Shown: positions 16,153 through 25,471, counted from the stretch's first letter. The stretch: DNA of 64,000 nt from Pedobacter faecalis (GCF_030182585.1 NZ_JARXOW010000001.1:372001-436000); one strand, 5' to 3'. The notes: a model not told the origin generated them from the letters alone. Made by a program: numbers and translations.

Positions 16153-18444
16153 ATGAACCAGATCAGATTTTTAGGTCTATGTGTGGTATTTATGCTCATT
16201 TTCGAGCAGTCACATGCCCAGACCTATACCATAACGGGTTATATTTATGACTCTCAAACACAACAGCCGTTGGCTGGCGTAAACATCGATAGCTTAGGCG
16301 TAACCGATAGAAACGGTCACTTCGAGTTTACGATTGGTGCAACACAAACATTTCGCGTTTCTCTCGTCGGCTATAAAACACAGCTTATCAAGGTAGTACA
16401 GTCGCAGAGAAATTACAATATTCAGTTAGAAGCAGACGCAGTTCGTTTGAACGAAGTTCGTGTTGCCGGCGCCAACAACGGCAATACGATTCGTGAAACG
16501 CCGGGTGCGGTATCTGTTGTAACCGCAACAGAAATTAACCGTGGAAACGGCGTGTCTCTACAACAGGCATTTAACGGCATTCCCGGCGTCCGAATGGATC
16601 AGAGCACGCTGTCGGAGGCTCGGATTTCTATCCGGGGGAATGGCATACGAGCTTCGTTCGGTAACAGAAACATCCGGATTTACGTCAACGAAATTCCGGT
16701 TACAGAAGCAGATGGTACTACCCGGATAGAGGCCCTCGACGTAAACAGTATAGGCAGGGCAGAAGTTATCCGCGGACCCGGATCAAGTGTATACGGTGCC
16801 GGAACGGGAGGAGTTATTAACTTTCAGCTTCAGCGCTCCCCTTATCAGGAACAGAGCATAGAGGGGTCTACTTTATTTGGCGACAACGGGCTGAGGCGTA
16901 TAGCATCTGCTTATCGTAGCGGGGGCGACAAAATGAACGGCTATGTATCATACGGATGGCAGGAATATGACGGTTACCGCAGTCATAGTTCAGATATGCG
17001 GAGGTTCCTTACAGGTAATTTCCAGTTGTTTCCCGACAATGAGCGACTAGTCACGCTATTGATTAACCGCACCACGCAGTATTCACAAATACCGGGGGCG
17101 CTGACTGCCGCTCAGGTGTCCGAAGATCCGAGACAGGCCAACCTCACGAATGTTGAGAAACAGGCCGGGCGATATCAGAACTGGACACGAGTCGGGTTAG
17201 GACAGAAATACCTTTTCAGTGATCGTCTCAGCAATTCCAGCAGCGTCTATACTTATTTTTATGATCTAAACCATCCGTTGGCTTTTGCCTACATACGAAA
17301 CTTTTACCAGAGTTACGGTGGTCGTACCCGCTTTAATTACGAGGCTGATTTTCCAGTGTTACCCACCAGGTTCACCATCGGCGCAGAGTTTAATGAAGGA
17401 CTTACCAAAGGCAGTCAATATGTAAACAACAATGGCACAGAGGGTGCGCTAAATACGCAGATTGACTATAGAAACCTACAGTACGCAATCTTTTATCAGT
17501 CGGAGACCATGCTTAGCCGCCGCACGGCTTTAACGATCGGGATGAGCTATAACAAACTCAGTTATGACGTTTCAGACTACCTTAAACCAACGCAGAGCGG
17601 CGTTAAAGCCTTTGAGCCTCAATTTAGCCCACGCCTCGCCTTAAGTCACACTTTCGGAGAAGCTCTTAGTCTGCATGCAAGTCTCAGTTCTGGCTTTTCC
17701 CCGCCCACCGGATCGGAGATCAGAAATGCAGATGGTTCTATCAACGGTGCTTTGAAAGCAGAACGAGGTATGAATTATGAGATTAATGCTAAAGGTAACT
17801 TAGGTGCAAGCAGGGTGGCATACGACCTCGCTTTGTTTATGATGAACCTGAAAGGAGAATTGATTGGTCAGACGATCTCACAGGGTATCACCGTGTATAA
17901 CAATGCCGGTAAGACAGATCATGATGGCATCGAGCTTTCCTTGTCGTACCAGTTGCTGCGCGAAGAGGACAATAGCCCGATCATGAACCTGCGTCCTTAT
18001 GCGGCAGTTACTTACGCTGATTTTAAATTCCGTGACTATAAAGTTATTAACGCCCAAAATGTGGTAACGGCCACTTACGACGGGAATAAGTTAACCGGAG
18101 TTTCTCCATGGGTCATTGATGGCGGGGTAGATCTTGAAATGCGCAACGGCTTCTATATGTATGGAAGCTGTTTTTATAGCGATAGGCTGCCGGTTAACGA
18201 CGCAAATACAAACTTCAATGGTGCTTACACAGTTCTTAGTGCACGACTAGGTTACAAGAAGCGCTTCGCCAGGCACTTTGAAGCCAATATTTACGGCGGA
18301 GTAGATAACCTGCTTAATAGGAATTACAGTTCCATTTTTGCACTAAATGCGGCTGGCTTTGGGGGTTCGGCACCAGCATACTACAATCCCTCACCGTTAA
18401 GGGCTGGGTATGGCGGGTTAAATCTTAAATATAATATGAGATGA
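16153..18444 (+). CDS. TonB-dependent outer-membrane receptor
   Basis: A 763-residue receptor with signal peptide (MNQIRFLGLCVVFMLIFEQSHAQ), an N-terminal carboxypeptidase-regulatory-like domain (about 25-95: TITGYIYDSQTQQPLAGVNI), the plug domain (about 105-225: RETPGAVSVVTATEINR, IRGNGIRASFG, GPGSSVYGAGTGGVINF) and a C-terminal beta-barrel ending LNLKYNMR. It moves a substrate across the outer membrane using TonB energy. There is no SusD partner, so a metal chelate or other small ligand is likelier than a glycan. Its stop overlaps the ATG of the BNR-repeat lipoprotein by 4 bases, so they are surely co-expressed. The Cys/His-rich neighbours suggest a metal; this is inference. Confidence 0.92.
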   Translation: MNQIRFLGLCVVFMLIFEQSHAQTYTITGYIYDSQTQQPLAGVNIDSLGVTDRNGHFEFTIGATQTFRVSLVGYKTQLIKVVQSQRNYNIQLEADAVRLNEVRVAGANNGNTIRETPGAVSVVTATEINRGNGVSLQQAFNGIPGVRMDQSTLSEARISIRGNGIRASFGNRNIRIYVNEIPVTEADGTTRIEALDVNSIGRAEVIRGPGSSVYGAGTGGVINFQLQRSPYQEQSIEGSTLFGDNGLRRIASAYRSGGDKMNGYVSYGWQEYDGYRSHSSDMRRFLTGNFQLFPDNERLVTLLINRTTQYSQIPGALTAAQVSEDPRQANLTNVEKQAGRYQNWTRVGLGQKYLFSDRLSNSSSVYTYFYDLNHPLAFAYIRNFYQSYGGRTRFNYEADFPVLPTRFTIGAEFNEGLTKGSQYVNNNGTEGALNTQIDYRNLQYAIFYQSETMLSRRTALTIGMSYNKLSYDVSDYLKPTQSGVKAFEPQFSPRLALSHTFGEALSLHASLSSGFSPPTGSEIRNADGSINGALKAERGMNYEINAKGNLGASRVAYDLALFMMNLKGELIGQTISQGITVYNNAGKTDHDGIELSLSYQLLREEDNSPIMNLRPYAAVTYADFKFRDYKVINAQNVVTATYDGNKLTGVSPWVIDGGVDLEMRNGFYMYGSCFYSDRLPVNDANTNFNGAYTVLSARLGYKKRFARHFEANIYGGVDNLLNRNYSSIFALNAAGFGGSAPAYYNPSPLRAGYGGLNLKYNMR

Positions 18445-19721
18445 GAAAAGTTCAAGTAATTTTTGGAACAGTAGCCCTGCTGATCCTGCAGGCATGTTCC
18501 GCTCATAAAAGCGAAGAGCAGGAAGCAGCCGCTATTCAGCTTCCGGTAAATGGTATTGCAAGAGGCGCGTATCTTACTAAGAATCAACATGGCGAGGCAG
18601 TGTTATGCTGGACAGAGTTAGACACGGCCGACTCCCTCAATTGCCTTAAGTACGCCGTGTATGATTCCATTAAAAATGTTTTTGGGCAGGCCATAACGGT
18701 ATACAGCTCCAGAGGATGCGGCGCATCAGCGGAAAGTATGGCTAAGGTGGCCTTTAAAGCCGACGGCGCCATAATCGCAGTGTTTGCAAAGCCGTTTCCA
18801 AAAGAAAAGAATCGCTTTGCCGGGGCAATCTACTACAGCATGTCAGCAGATCAGGGCAAAAGCTGGTTGCCCGCGGCTTTTCTGCACTCCGATACAAGTC
18901 ATGCCTATGGACGTAACTTTTTTGACATCACTACCTTAAATGATGGAGAAGTAGCGGCCATCTGGCTCGACGGGCGTTTTGGCAAAACGATCAAGGGATC
19001 TGCCCTGTATTTTAGCCGCACACAAAAGCAGGGCGGCTTCGGTAGGGAAGCCTGCCTGTTGAAAGGCACCTGCGAATGCTGCCGGACCGAGTTGTTGCAG
19101 GACAGTCAGGGAACCGTACATTTGGCCCTTCGCGACATTATGGAAGTTGGCCAACTACAGGACAATGCGAAACAAGTGAGAGACATGATCTATATGCGGT
19201 CGACCAGCGGTGGAAATGGTTTTGCGGCGCCCGAGGTAGTCAGCTCTGATAATTGGGAAGTTTCCGGTTGTCCGCATTCAGGACCTTCACTTGCTGTGGC
19301 CGGCAACCGCGTCCATGCCGTATGGTTTACTGCAGGTGGCGCCCCTGGTGTTTATTATACTTCGCGAGAACGGAACAGCGGGAAATTCAGACCGCGTACA
19401 CTTGTAAGCAGCAAAGGCAGGCATCCGCAGATGGTCGCATTACCGAACGGAGTACAGGCCATCGTTTGCGAAGAAACGGAAGCTGCGGTGGAACACCATA
19501 CCCATGGCCATCAGGCGGAGCAGACAGAAGGCTCAAGCATTGTGTTGCGGTATCTCAGCCACGGACAAATCCAGGCAAAATCGTTAATCACAAATGGTCA
19601 GTTTGCTGACAGCCATGCTGTGCTGCTCCCTTTGTCAGGAAGGATTCTCCTCGCATGGGAACGGAAGGAGCCATCCGGAACCAAAATATATTACCAACTT
19701 ACCAACAGTAAAATATACTAG
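18441..19721 (+). CDS. BNR/sialidase-fold lipoprotein with CxCC and His-rich motifs
   Basis: A 426-residue lipoprotein (lipobox LQAC, C19) with a beta-propeller look: repeated blocks such as YSMSADQGKSW (131-141), YFSRTQKQGGF and VYYTSRERNSGKF resemble BNR/Asp-box repeats, hence 'sialidase-like'. The catalytic pattern of true sialidases (Arg triad, Tyr-Glu) is not evident. Unusual features are CECC at 211-214, further cysteines at 93, 205 and 277 (SGCPHSGP) and HHTHGH at 352-357, all good metal ligands. The gene starts within the stop of the TonB receptor gene (ATGA overlap). A surface or periplasmic protein that captures or presents a metal for the receptor is my reading; a glycan-binding propeller is the alternative. 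Confidence 0.75.
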   Translation: MRKVQVIFGTVALLILQACSAHKSEEQEAAAIQLPVNGIARGAYLTKNQHGEAVLCWTELDTADSLNCLKYAVYDSIKNVFGQAITVYSSRGCGASAESMAKVAFKADGAIIAVFAKPFPKEKNRFAGAIYYSMSADQGKSWLPAAFLHSDTSHAYGRNFFDITTLNDGEVAAIWLDGRFGKTIKGSALYFSRTQKQGGFGREACLLKGTCECCRTELLQDSQGTVHLALRDIMEVGQLQDNAKQVRDMIYMRSTSGGNGFAAPEVVSSDNWEVSGCPHSGPSLAVAGNRVHAVWFTAGGAPGVYYTSRERNSGKFRPRTLVSSKGRHPQMVALPNGVQAIVCEETEAAVEHHTHGHQAEQTEGSSIVLRYLSHGQIQAKSLITNGQFADSHAVLLPLSGRILLAWERKEPSGTKIYYQLTNSKIY

Positions 19722-19735
19722 TTAAATATTTCATC

Positions 19736-20179
19736 ATGTATTTCATTAAAATTATGACAGCTATTGTGCTCGTCGCCGCGATTTCAGCTTGCGGGAGCCA
19801 GGAAGGAGACTACAAAGCAGAACGTCAAAAGGTAATCGAATATCACGATATCGTGATGGCTGACCACGGAAAAGTAGTGGGCAATCAACGCAAAATACAG
19901 GCCTTACTTAGTGATCTTAAATCGTTAAAAGCCAGCCATCCGATGCTCGACACCATCAAAGAAAAGGACAGCATGGACCTTATCCTGCAACACCTGCTGG
20001 ATGCCGAAGAAAGTATGAATGACTGGATGCATGAATTTCAGGCCGACATCACAGGAAAGTCGAACGCGGAAGCCATACGGTATTTTCAGGCCGAACAACG
20101 AAAGGTCGCAAAAATTGACAGCCTGTTTAAAATGCACTTAAAAAATTCGGATGCATACCTTTCGCGGTTCGGTAAATAG
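19736..20179 (+). CDS. Small helical lipoprotein of unknown function
   Basis: A 147-residue lipoprotein (MYFIKIMTAIVLVAAISAC, lipidated C19). The rest is almost wholly helical and charged (KAERQKVIEYHDIVMADHGKV..., MLDTIKEKDSMDLILQHLLDAEESMNDWMHEF), likely a helical bundle. H and M residues are frequent (HD, DHGK, MNDWMHEF, MHLK), compatible with metal binding but not proof. It lies 14 bases after the BNR-like lipoprotein gene and ends the four-gene run. I recognise no characterised family. Confidence 0.65.
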   Translation: MYFIKIMTAIVLVAAISACGSQEGDYKAERQKVIEYHDIVMADHGKVVGNQRKIQALLSDLKSLKASHPMLDTIKEKDSMDLILQHLLDAEESMNDWMHEFQADITGKSNAEAIRYFQAEQRKVAKIDSLFKMHLKNSDAYLSRFGK

Positions 20180-20204
20180 CAGCCCTGCGTCCGTAATAAT
20201 CAGT

Positions 20205-20212
20205 TATATTTG
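20205..20212 (+). promoter_or_regulatory. -7 type promoter box before the SNF2 helicase gene
   Basis: TATATTTG, followed by GC, lies 25 bases before the ATG at 20238. It matches the -7 consensus, but no TTG is found at the normal spacing. Confidence 0.45.
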
Positions 20213-20237
20213 CGCTTCAGCGCTATGCTGATGATAG

Positions 20238-23189
20238 ATGAACCAAGAGGACAGCCAAAAGAAATACGATTTCGGCCTGCTTAAAAAGGCAATAGCTACA
20301 GCCAGATCGGCCGCTATGCCGCGTTCTTTGCAGAAGGAAGGTCATATTACGGTGCTGATATTCAGTCAGCACCGTTTCTACCGGAATTTGGTGATTGAAT
20401 TGGCTGAAGCGCCGGTTTCGCAGACAGGCAAACTCAAAAATCCCCTTATAATCCTCGATCCGCTGGATAGTGTATGGAAAACGCAGCAGCCAGCCGAACT
20501 CAAATTCTATAGTGGCGTCTCTAGGTTCCGAAATAATTATGCAGAAGGCCGGGCAGAAGCTGATTTGGAAGCACTAAAGGCGGTAGCCGCCAATCCTTTG
20601 TCTTTGCCGGTTTACCTCCACGATGCCAATAAGTCGTCGTCTATTACATCAAGCTCCATCGTTGCAGCCCGGTTGAGTATTCTCAAACCTGATCTCCGGA
20701 TCACAGTCAATCAAAAGAATGAAGATTTTGAGATATCAGGCAGGATAAAAGTGGGACAAACACTTTATATGCTGTCAGATATTCAATTAAAATACAGCTA
20801 TTTTATACAAGTCGATAATCATCTTTATCTGGTTGATAACCCGTATGTGTTAAGCATTATCGATTTCTTTAAAAACCAGGGTAGTTCCATTATCATAGGT
20901 GGGGATGAATATGAGGTGTTTCAGCAAAGCGTGCTGTCGCCCATGGAGGAAAAAGTCCGGGTCGACTATTCCTATCTTAAACGTGCTACCAAAATGCAGA
21001 TCGAAGAGCAAGGTTTTGATCTTGAAAACGAACAGATCATTTACCTGTCTGAATCAGAAGATTTTGTTCTGCTCACCCCGGTTATGAAGTATGGCTCCCT
21101 GGAAATCCCCGTGTTATCCAGAAAACAAATCCGTTCTAAAGATAAGTTTGGTAAGGCCTTCACCTTAAAACGTGATGAAGACCGCGAATTGCAGTTCCTG
21201 GCCAACATCATGCATGCACATCCTTATTTTCAGGAACAGGTAAACCAGTTCGACGACCAAAATGTATTCATTTCCGACTGTTTCTACATGCACCGCAAGC
21301 ATTTTCTGGATGCCGACTGGTTCCTCGAGGCCTTTGTTGCCTGGCGCAGCCGGGGCATAGCTATCCTTGGTTTCAATGAGCTGAAGGGTAACAAGCTAAG
21401 TCAGTACAAGCCGGAGATCGACATTAAAGTAAATAGTGGTATGGATTGGTTCGAAACTGCTGTCAAAGTTAAATTCAACAAGCAGACCGTTGCACTAAAG
21501 CACCTGCATAAATCTATACGCAACAAGAGCCATTTTGTGCAGCTCGACGATGGTACCATGGGTATTCTGCCGTCCGAGTGGATTAGGCGGTTTGAAGACT
21601 ATTTCGGCGCCGGGGAAGTGTCAGAGGATGTAATCCGTACAGCCCGCGTCAATTATCTTTCCGTGCACGAACTTTATGAGGATCATATGCTCGACGAGCA
21701 AGCGCGCCAGGATCTATCGGTGCTTAGAACCAGGCTCGCAAATTTCGAGGCTATAAGCCCGGTACCTGTGCCGTCCGGGTTGCAGGCCAAGCTCAGGGCC
21801 TATCAGCAGGAGGGGCTCAACTGGTTAAATTTTCTGGACGACTTCAATTTCGGCGCTTGTCTGGCCGACGATATGGGACTTGGAAAAACGATACAGGTCA
21901 TTGCCTTTATACTGTCGCAGGGCGAAAAGATCAGCGCTCAGGGACTCGGTCACCCAAATACCAACCTAATTGTTGTCCCGGCATCGCTTATCTTTAACTG
22001 GCAGCAGGAGCTTCGTAAGTTTGGCCCTGCACTGAAAGTTTACACGCACTACGGCGCTGGGAGAGCGAAGCAAACGAATCACTTTGATCAGTGCGAAGTA
22101 ATTCTCACCAGCTACGGAACACTGTTATCCGATATCAGCTATTTAAAAACATACCGCTTCAATTATATTTTTCTCGACGAATCTCAGACCATCAAGAACC
22201 CCGACTCGCAGCGATATAAAGCGGCTCGCTTACTCCAGTCGCGAAACAAAGTGGTACTGACAGGTACGCCTGTTGAGAACAATACCTTTGATTTGTACGG
22301 TCAGCTATCGTTCGCTTGCCCTGGTTTGCTTGGTTCCAAAATGCATTTTAAACAGCTTTATTCTGTGCCTATCGACCAGTTTAAGGACAGCAGACGCGCT
22401 AAAGAACTGCAGCACCGCATCAAGCCCTTCATCTTACGGCGTACGAAAGAACAAGTAGCGCGGGAATTACCGGAAAAGACAGAGATGATCATTTACTGTG
22501 AGATGGGCGCACAGCAGCGAGAGATATACGACGCTGCCAGGGAAGAGATACGGGAGTACCTGATGGGCCGCTCGGAAGATGAATTGCTTAAAAGCAGTAT
22601 GCATGTGCTTCAGGGTATCACCAGGTTGCGGCAGATATGTAATTCGCCGGCCTTACTAGCCAAAGACAAATACTATGGGGACGCTTCAGCAAAGATGGAT
22701 GTTTTGCTGGAGCAGATTGAAAATAAATCGCCTGAACATAAAATACTTGTCTTTTCGCAGTTTGTTACCATGCTCGATTTGATCAAAGTACGGTTAGAAA
22801 GCCGGCAGGTTGGTTACGCGTATCTTACAGGACAAACACGCGACCGCGAAGCTGCTGTATCCTTGTTTCAGGATGACCCCAAAGTCCGGGTGTTCCTCAT
22901 AAGCCTGAAAGCCGGAGGTGTCGGACTTAACCTTACACGTGCTGATTATGTGTATCTCGTAGATCCGTGGTGGAATCCTGCGGTCGAAAATCAAGCGATT
23001 GACCGCGCATACCGGATAGGTCAGGATAAGCATGTCATGGCCATTCGCCTCATTTGTCCAGATACGGTAGAAGAAAAGATCATGACCATGCAGCAACATA
23101 AAAGAAATTTAGCAGACAACCTGATCCGCACCGAAGAATCCATCTTTAAGTCGCTCACAAAAGATGATTTGCTAAACCTGCTTTCGTAA
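20238..23189 (+). CDS. SNF2-family DNA-dependent ATPase / helicase
   Basis: A 983-residue protein. Residues about 1-510 form an N-terminal region without a motif I can name. The SNF2 ATPase domain follows: Walker A LADDMGLGKTIQV near 543-552, motif II FLDESQTIKNP near 646 (DESQ in place of DEAH, as in several bacterial SNF2 proteins), and VVLTGTPVENN (motif III). The C-terminal helicase lobe holds LVFSQFVTMLDL, SLKAGGVGLNLTRADYV and the arginine-finger motif AIDRAYRIGQ near 922. Such enzymes remodel protein-DNA complexes or recycle RNA polymerase (RapA-like) and have no strand-separating activity. It looks monocistronic; no restriction or defence genes are adjacent, so a housekeeping role is likelier. 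Confidence 0.92.
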   Translation: MNQEDSQKKYDFGLLKKAIATARSAAMPRSLQKEGHITVLIFSQHRFYRNLVIELAEAPVSQTGKLKNPLIILDPLDSVWKTQQPAELKFYSGVSRFRNNYAEGRAEADLEALKAVAANPLSLPVYLHDANKSSSITSSSIVAARLSILKPDLRITVNQKNEDFEISGRIKVGQTLYMLSDIQLKYSYFIQVDNHLYLVDNPYVLSIIDFFKNQGSSIIIGGDEYEVFQQSVLSPMEEKVRVDYSYLKRATKMQIEEQGFDLENEQIIYLSESEDFVLLTPVMKYGSLEIPVLSRKQIRSKDKFGKAFTLKRDEDRELQFLANIMHAHPYFQEQVNQFDDQNVFISDCFYMHRKHFLDADWFLEAFVAWRSRGIAILGFNELKGNKLSQYKPEIDIKVNSGMDWFETAVKVKFNKQTVALKHLHKSIRNKSHFVQLDDGTMGILPSEWIRRFEDYFGAGEVSEDVIRTARVNYLSVHELYEDHMLDEQARQDLSVLRTRLANFEAISPVPVPSGLQAKLRAYQQEGLNWLNFLDDFNFGACLADDMGLGKTIQVIAFILSQGEKISAQGLGHPNTNLIVVPASLIFNWQQELRKFGPALKVYTHYGAGRAKQTNHFDQCEVILTSYGTLLSDISYLKTYRFNYIFLDESQTIKNPDSQRYKAARLLQSRNKVVLTGTPVENNTFDLYGQLSFACPGLLGSKMHFKQLYSVPIDQFKDSRRAKELQHRIKPFILRRTKEQVARELPEKTEMIIYCEMGAQQREIYDAAREEIREYLMGRSEDELLKSSMHVLQGITRLRQICNSPALLAKDKYYGDASAKMDVLLEQIENKSPEHKILVFSQFVTMLDLIKVRLESRQVGYAYLTGQTRDREAAVSLFQDDPKVRVFLISLKAGGVGLNLTRADYVYLVDPWWNPAVENQAIDRAYRIGQDKHVMAIRLICPDTVEEKIMTMQQHKRNLADNLIRTEESIFKSLTKDDLLNLLS

Positions 23190-23232
23190 AATATCATTAT
23201 TATTGGTGCTATATAACCATTTAGCACATTGT

Positions 23233-24324
23233 ATGAAACCAAATATTGTGAAGCTTAGCCTAGCTTTTCTTCTTGCCGCGCCCCTATTCAGTGCAGCGCA
23301 GCAATTGGGCAACCTCAAGAAGGTCTTGAAACCTGTAAATGTGATACGTGTTGCCCGCCTTACCGGCAATAGCCTGCCTGGTGAAGACCTTCCCAATGCC
23401 AACGAGACGGTAAAAAAATACGATATCGGCGGCACCGATCTAGGTATAGCATGGCGCATGGGCAATGGTAAAACCGGCTTCTGGTTTGGAGATACCTATG
23501 GCGCTGACTGGAAGCCGACTCCAGAAGGCGGACCTGGCCCGGCAGGCCACTGGCGCTCCAACGTAGTGGGTATATCGACTGATGAGCACCTCGGTGATGG
23601 CGTCACTTTTGATCACATGGTTGCCAAAGAAATCATCCCTAGTCCGCATATCACCGATGGTACCGGCAACCACACAACGATACCGACAGCAGCCATACAC
23701 GCTAATGGGAAAGATTATGTTCATTATATGGAGGTCCGGAAATGGGGGCCTCCGGGAACTTGGACCACCAACAAATCTGGCTTATATAAGTCGGCCGACA
23801 ATGCACTCACATGGACAGAATGCAAGACTGTAGTGTTTAGCCGGACGAGCAATTTTGCCCAGGCTGCATATGCAAAAAAGGATGGTTACGTGTATATGAT
23901 GGGCACCGTTTCGGGCAGGCAGGGAGCTATTCACCTAAGCCGGGTAAAGGAGCGCGATATGGAACATAAATCGGCTTACGACTATTGGAACGGGGTAAAA
24001 TGGCTGAGAAATCAGGAATCATCAGCAACACCGATCATTCCAGCGCCAGCTGGAGAACTGTCACTCGCCTGGCACCAAAGGTATAAGCGCTGGGTTGTTG
24101 TCTACCTTGATGAAAAACGGCATGAACTGGTACTGCGGTCGGCTGCTTCAATTACGGGGCCCTGGACTGAGGCACAATCATTGGTTAAGTCTGCCGACTA
24201 CCCGGCGCTTTACGGCGGTTTTATCCATCCCTCATCAACCAACGGTAGCGAACTATATTTCCTGATGTCAATGTGGCATCCTTACAATGTTTTTCTTATG
24301 AAAGCCGATTTGAAGGCAGAATAA
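23233..24324 (+). CDS. Secreted DUF4185-domain protein (five-bladed-propeller glycosidase-like)
   Basis: A protein of about 363 residues from the chosen ATG at 23233, which gives a normal signal peptide (MKPNIVKLSLAFLLAAPLFSAAQ); the frame runs 10 codons further upstream. The mature part matches DUF4185: GGTDLGIAWRMGNGKTGFWFGDTYG, repeated bladed strands with YKSADNALTW and MGTVSGRQGAIHLSRV, and W-rich ends (SMWHPYNVFLMK). Relatives have a beta-propeller fold like GH43/GH117 enzymes, and some are arabinan-degrading; no catalytic assignment is possible here. It stands alone, 43 bases after the helicase gene with no terminator between them, so read-through is possible. Confidence 0.8.
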   Translation: MKPNIVKLSLAFLLAAPLFSAAQQLGNLKKVLKPVNVIRVARLTGNSLPGEDLPNANETVKKYDIGGTDLGIAWRMGNGKTGFWFGDTYGADWKPTPEGGPGPAGHWRSNVVGISTDEHLGDGVTFDHMVAKEIIPSPHITDGTGNHTTIPTAAIHANGKDYVHYMEVRKWGPPGTWTTNKSGLYKSADNALTWTECKTVVFSRTSNFAQAAYAKKDGYVYMMGTVSGRQGAIHLSRVKERDMEHKSAYDYWNGVKWLRNQESSATPIIPAPAGELSLAWHQRYKRWVVVYLDEKRHELVLRSAASITGPWTEAQSLVKSADYPALYGGFIHPSSTNGSELYFLMSMWHPYNVFLMKADLKAE

Positions 24325-24350
24325 CTAATATTTGCTATCTATACCAAAAT

Positions 24351-24381
24351 TTTGCGTGAAAATTCAATATTCTTAAATTTG
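24351..24381 (+). promoter_or_regulatory. Consensus promoter for the CoiA-like gene
   Basis: TTTG (24351-24354), 19 bases, TAAATTTG (24374-24381): both boxes and the spacing match the Bacteroidota consensus. The ATG at 24391 is 9 bases after the -7 box, so a 5' leader of only a few bases is predicted. Confidence 0.7.
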
Positions 24382-24390
24382 AATTTCACT

Positions 24391-24996
24391 ATGGTTGGTA
24401 AGAAAAAGCCCCTTATAAGGGGCGAAAGTGCGTGGCACAAGGGATGGAAAGATCTTTTTCCTGAATCATACCGTGAGGTAAGCTTTCCCGATAAGCTTCT
24501 CGGGGACTTACACCGGGCAGATATATTCACATCATGCGGAACGACCTTGGAATTTCAAAATTCACCGATCAGTCTGGACGAACTGCGAAGCCGGGAAGCT
24601 TTTTATCCCAAATTGGTATGGGTGCTGAACGGAAAGAAATTTAAGGGCTTCAAGATATTAAAGCATTTACCCGACGTGGATGATCCGCGCCTGGATCCGT
24701 ATGATTTTTGCCTTGGTGAGCATTTATCTGTCTACCGGCGGGCCGAGCTGCATTCGGGCGCAGCTCGGCGGCTTAACTTTTATCATCCTGAATTAAAAAA
24801 CATACCCTTTACTAGTTACTATTATTCTTTTTGCTGGAAGCAGCCTCATCGTGTATGGTACGAGGCGACCTGTCCTATTATTGTTGACCTTGGCGGGCAT
24901 TTTCTTTATCAGCTCAAACAGCGTCCGCAGTTGGGTGAAAGTTATCCATACCTGCACATGATCACGAAGAAAGCTTTTGTCAGTCAATATCTGTAG
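24391..24996 (+). CDS. CoiA-like competence nuclease domain protein, short form
   Basis: About 201 residues. It matches the nuclease core of the competence protein CoiA family: ESAWHKGWKDLFP, then HRADI and LEFQNSPISLDELRSREAFYPKLVWVLNG, the D...ExQ pair of a PD-(D/E)xK-type site. The N-terminal zinc-ribbon part of classical CoiA is missing and no cysteine pair of that kind is encoded upstream in frame. CoiA takes part in recombination of incoming DNA during transformation; the role in Bacteroidota is not established. The chosen ATG lies just after a consensus promoter; a longer frame upstream (24352) starts inside that promoter and is unlikely. Neighbouring genes are unrelated. Confidence 0.75.
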   Translation: MVGKKKPLIRGESAWHKGWKDLFPESYREVSFPDKLLGDLHRADIFTSCGTTLEFQNSPISLDELRSREAFYPKLVWVLNGKKFKGFKILKHLPDVDDPRLDPYDFCLGEHLSVYRRAELHSGAARRLNFYHPELKNIPFTSYYYSFCWKQPHRVWYEATCPIIVDLGGHFLYQLKQRPQLGESYPYLHMITKKAFVSQYL

Positions 24997-25022
24997 CCGG
25001 CCAAAACGTTGGGCGGTCGGCT
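24995..25022. other. Weak hairpin after the CoiA-like gene
   Basis: AGCCGGCC and GGTCGGCT can pair (one G-U) around a 12-base loop at the stop codon. No T-tract follows, so termination is uncertain. Confidence 0.35.
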
Positions 25023-25074
25023 TATGCCCGCAACTTTGACGTAATCGGCCCTTTCTACATGTAGCCCTGAAACT

Positions 25075-25082
25075 TATCTTTG
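25075..25082 (+). promoter_or_regulatory. -7 type box before the NTF2-like gene
   Basis: TATCTTTG, 30 bases before the ATG at 25113; the -33 element is not clear. Confidence 0.45.
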
Positions 25083-25112
25083 GTTATATACTAATAAACA
25101 AAACAGATTGTT

Positions 25113-25469
25113 ATGGCAACTACAAAAGAACTGATCGAAGAAATTAACGCCATGTTTACCAGCGGCGAAATGGAGAAATTTCTGGACTATATGGCCGAAG
25201 ATATCGTTTGGGAGATGTATTCGTCGACTAGTGGTCACAAGAAATTCAATGGCAAGGCCGAACTGGCCGGTATGGACGACGGCAGCATGCCTGTAGAAAT
25301 GCATTTCAAGTTCGGGCAAATCACTATTGAGGGTAACGTTGCGGCCGTTGAAGGCACTGCTACCGGAAAAAGAGCTGATGGTAGCCCATACGAATCCGGG
25401 TTTTGTGATGTGTATCATTTTAGCAATGATAAAATTGTCAAGATGACTTCGTATGTCATAGAATACTAA
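25113..25469 (+). CDS. NTF2-like / SnoaL-like protein
   Basis: A 118-residue protein with the cone-shaped NTF2-like fold: N-terminal helix ATTKELIEEINAMFTSGEMEKFLDYMAEDIVWEMY, then a run of strands (MHFKFGQITIEGNVAAVEGTATGKRADG) ending GFCDVYHFSNDKIVKMTSYVIEY, the usual closing strand of the SnoaL/ketosteroid-isomerase group. Members are enzymes or ligand binders; the active-site set is too variable to name a reaction. The pirin gene follows after 2 bases, so they form an operon, probably related to small-molecule or oxidative stress. No signal peptide; cytoplasmic. Confidence 0.82.
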   Translation: MATTKELIEEINAMFTSGEMEKFLDYMAEDIVWEMYSSTSGHKKFNGKAELAGMDDGSMPVEMHFKFGQITIEGNVAAVEGTATGKRADGSPYESGFCDVYHFSNDKIVKMTSYVIEY

Positions 25470-25471
25470 GT

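Noticed and set aside
18441..19721. Exo-alpha-sialidase
   Set aside because: Only Asp-box-like strands are visible; no sialidase Arg triad or Tyr-Glu pair, and no sialic acid genes in the window.
20238..23189. Defence-system SNF2 helicase (DISARM-like)
   Set aside because: No methylase, DUF1998 or phospholipase D partner genes beside it.
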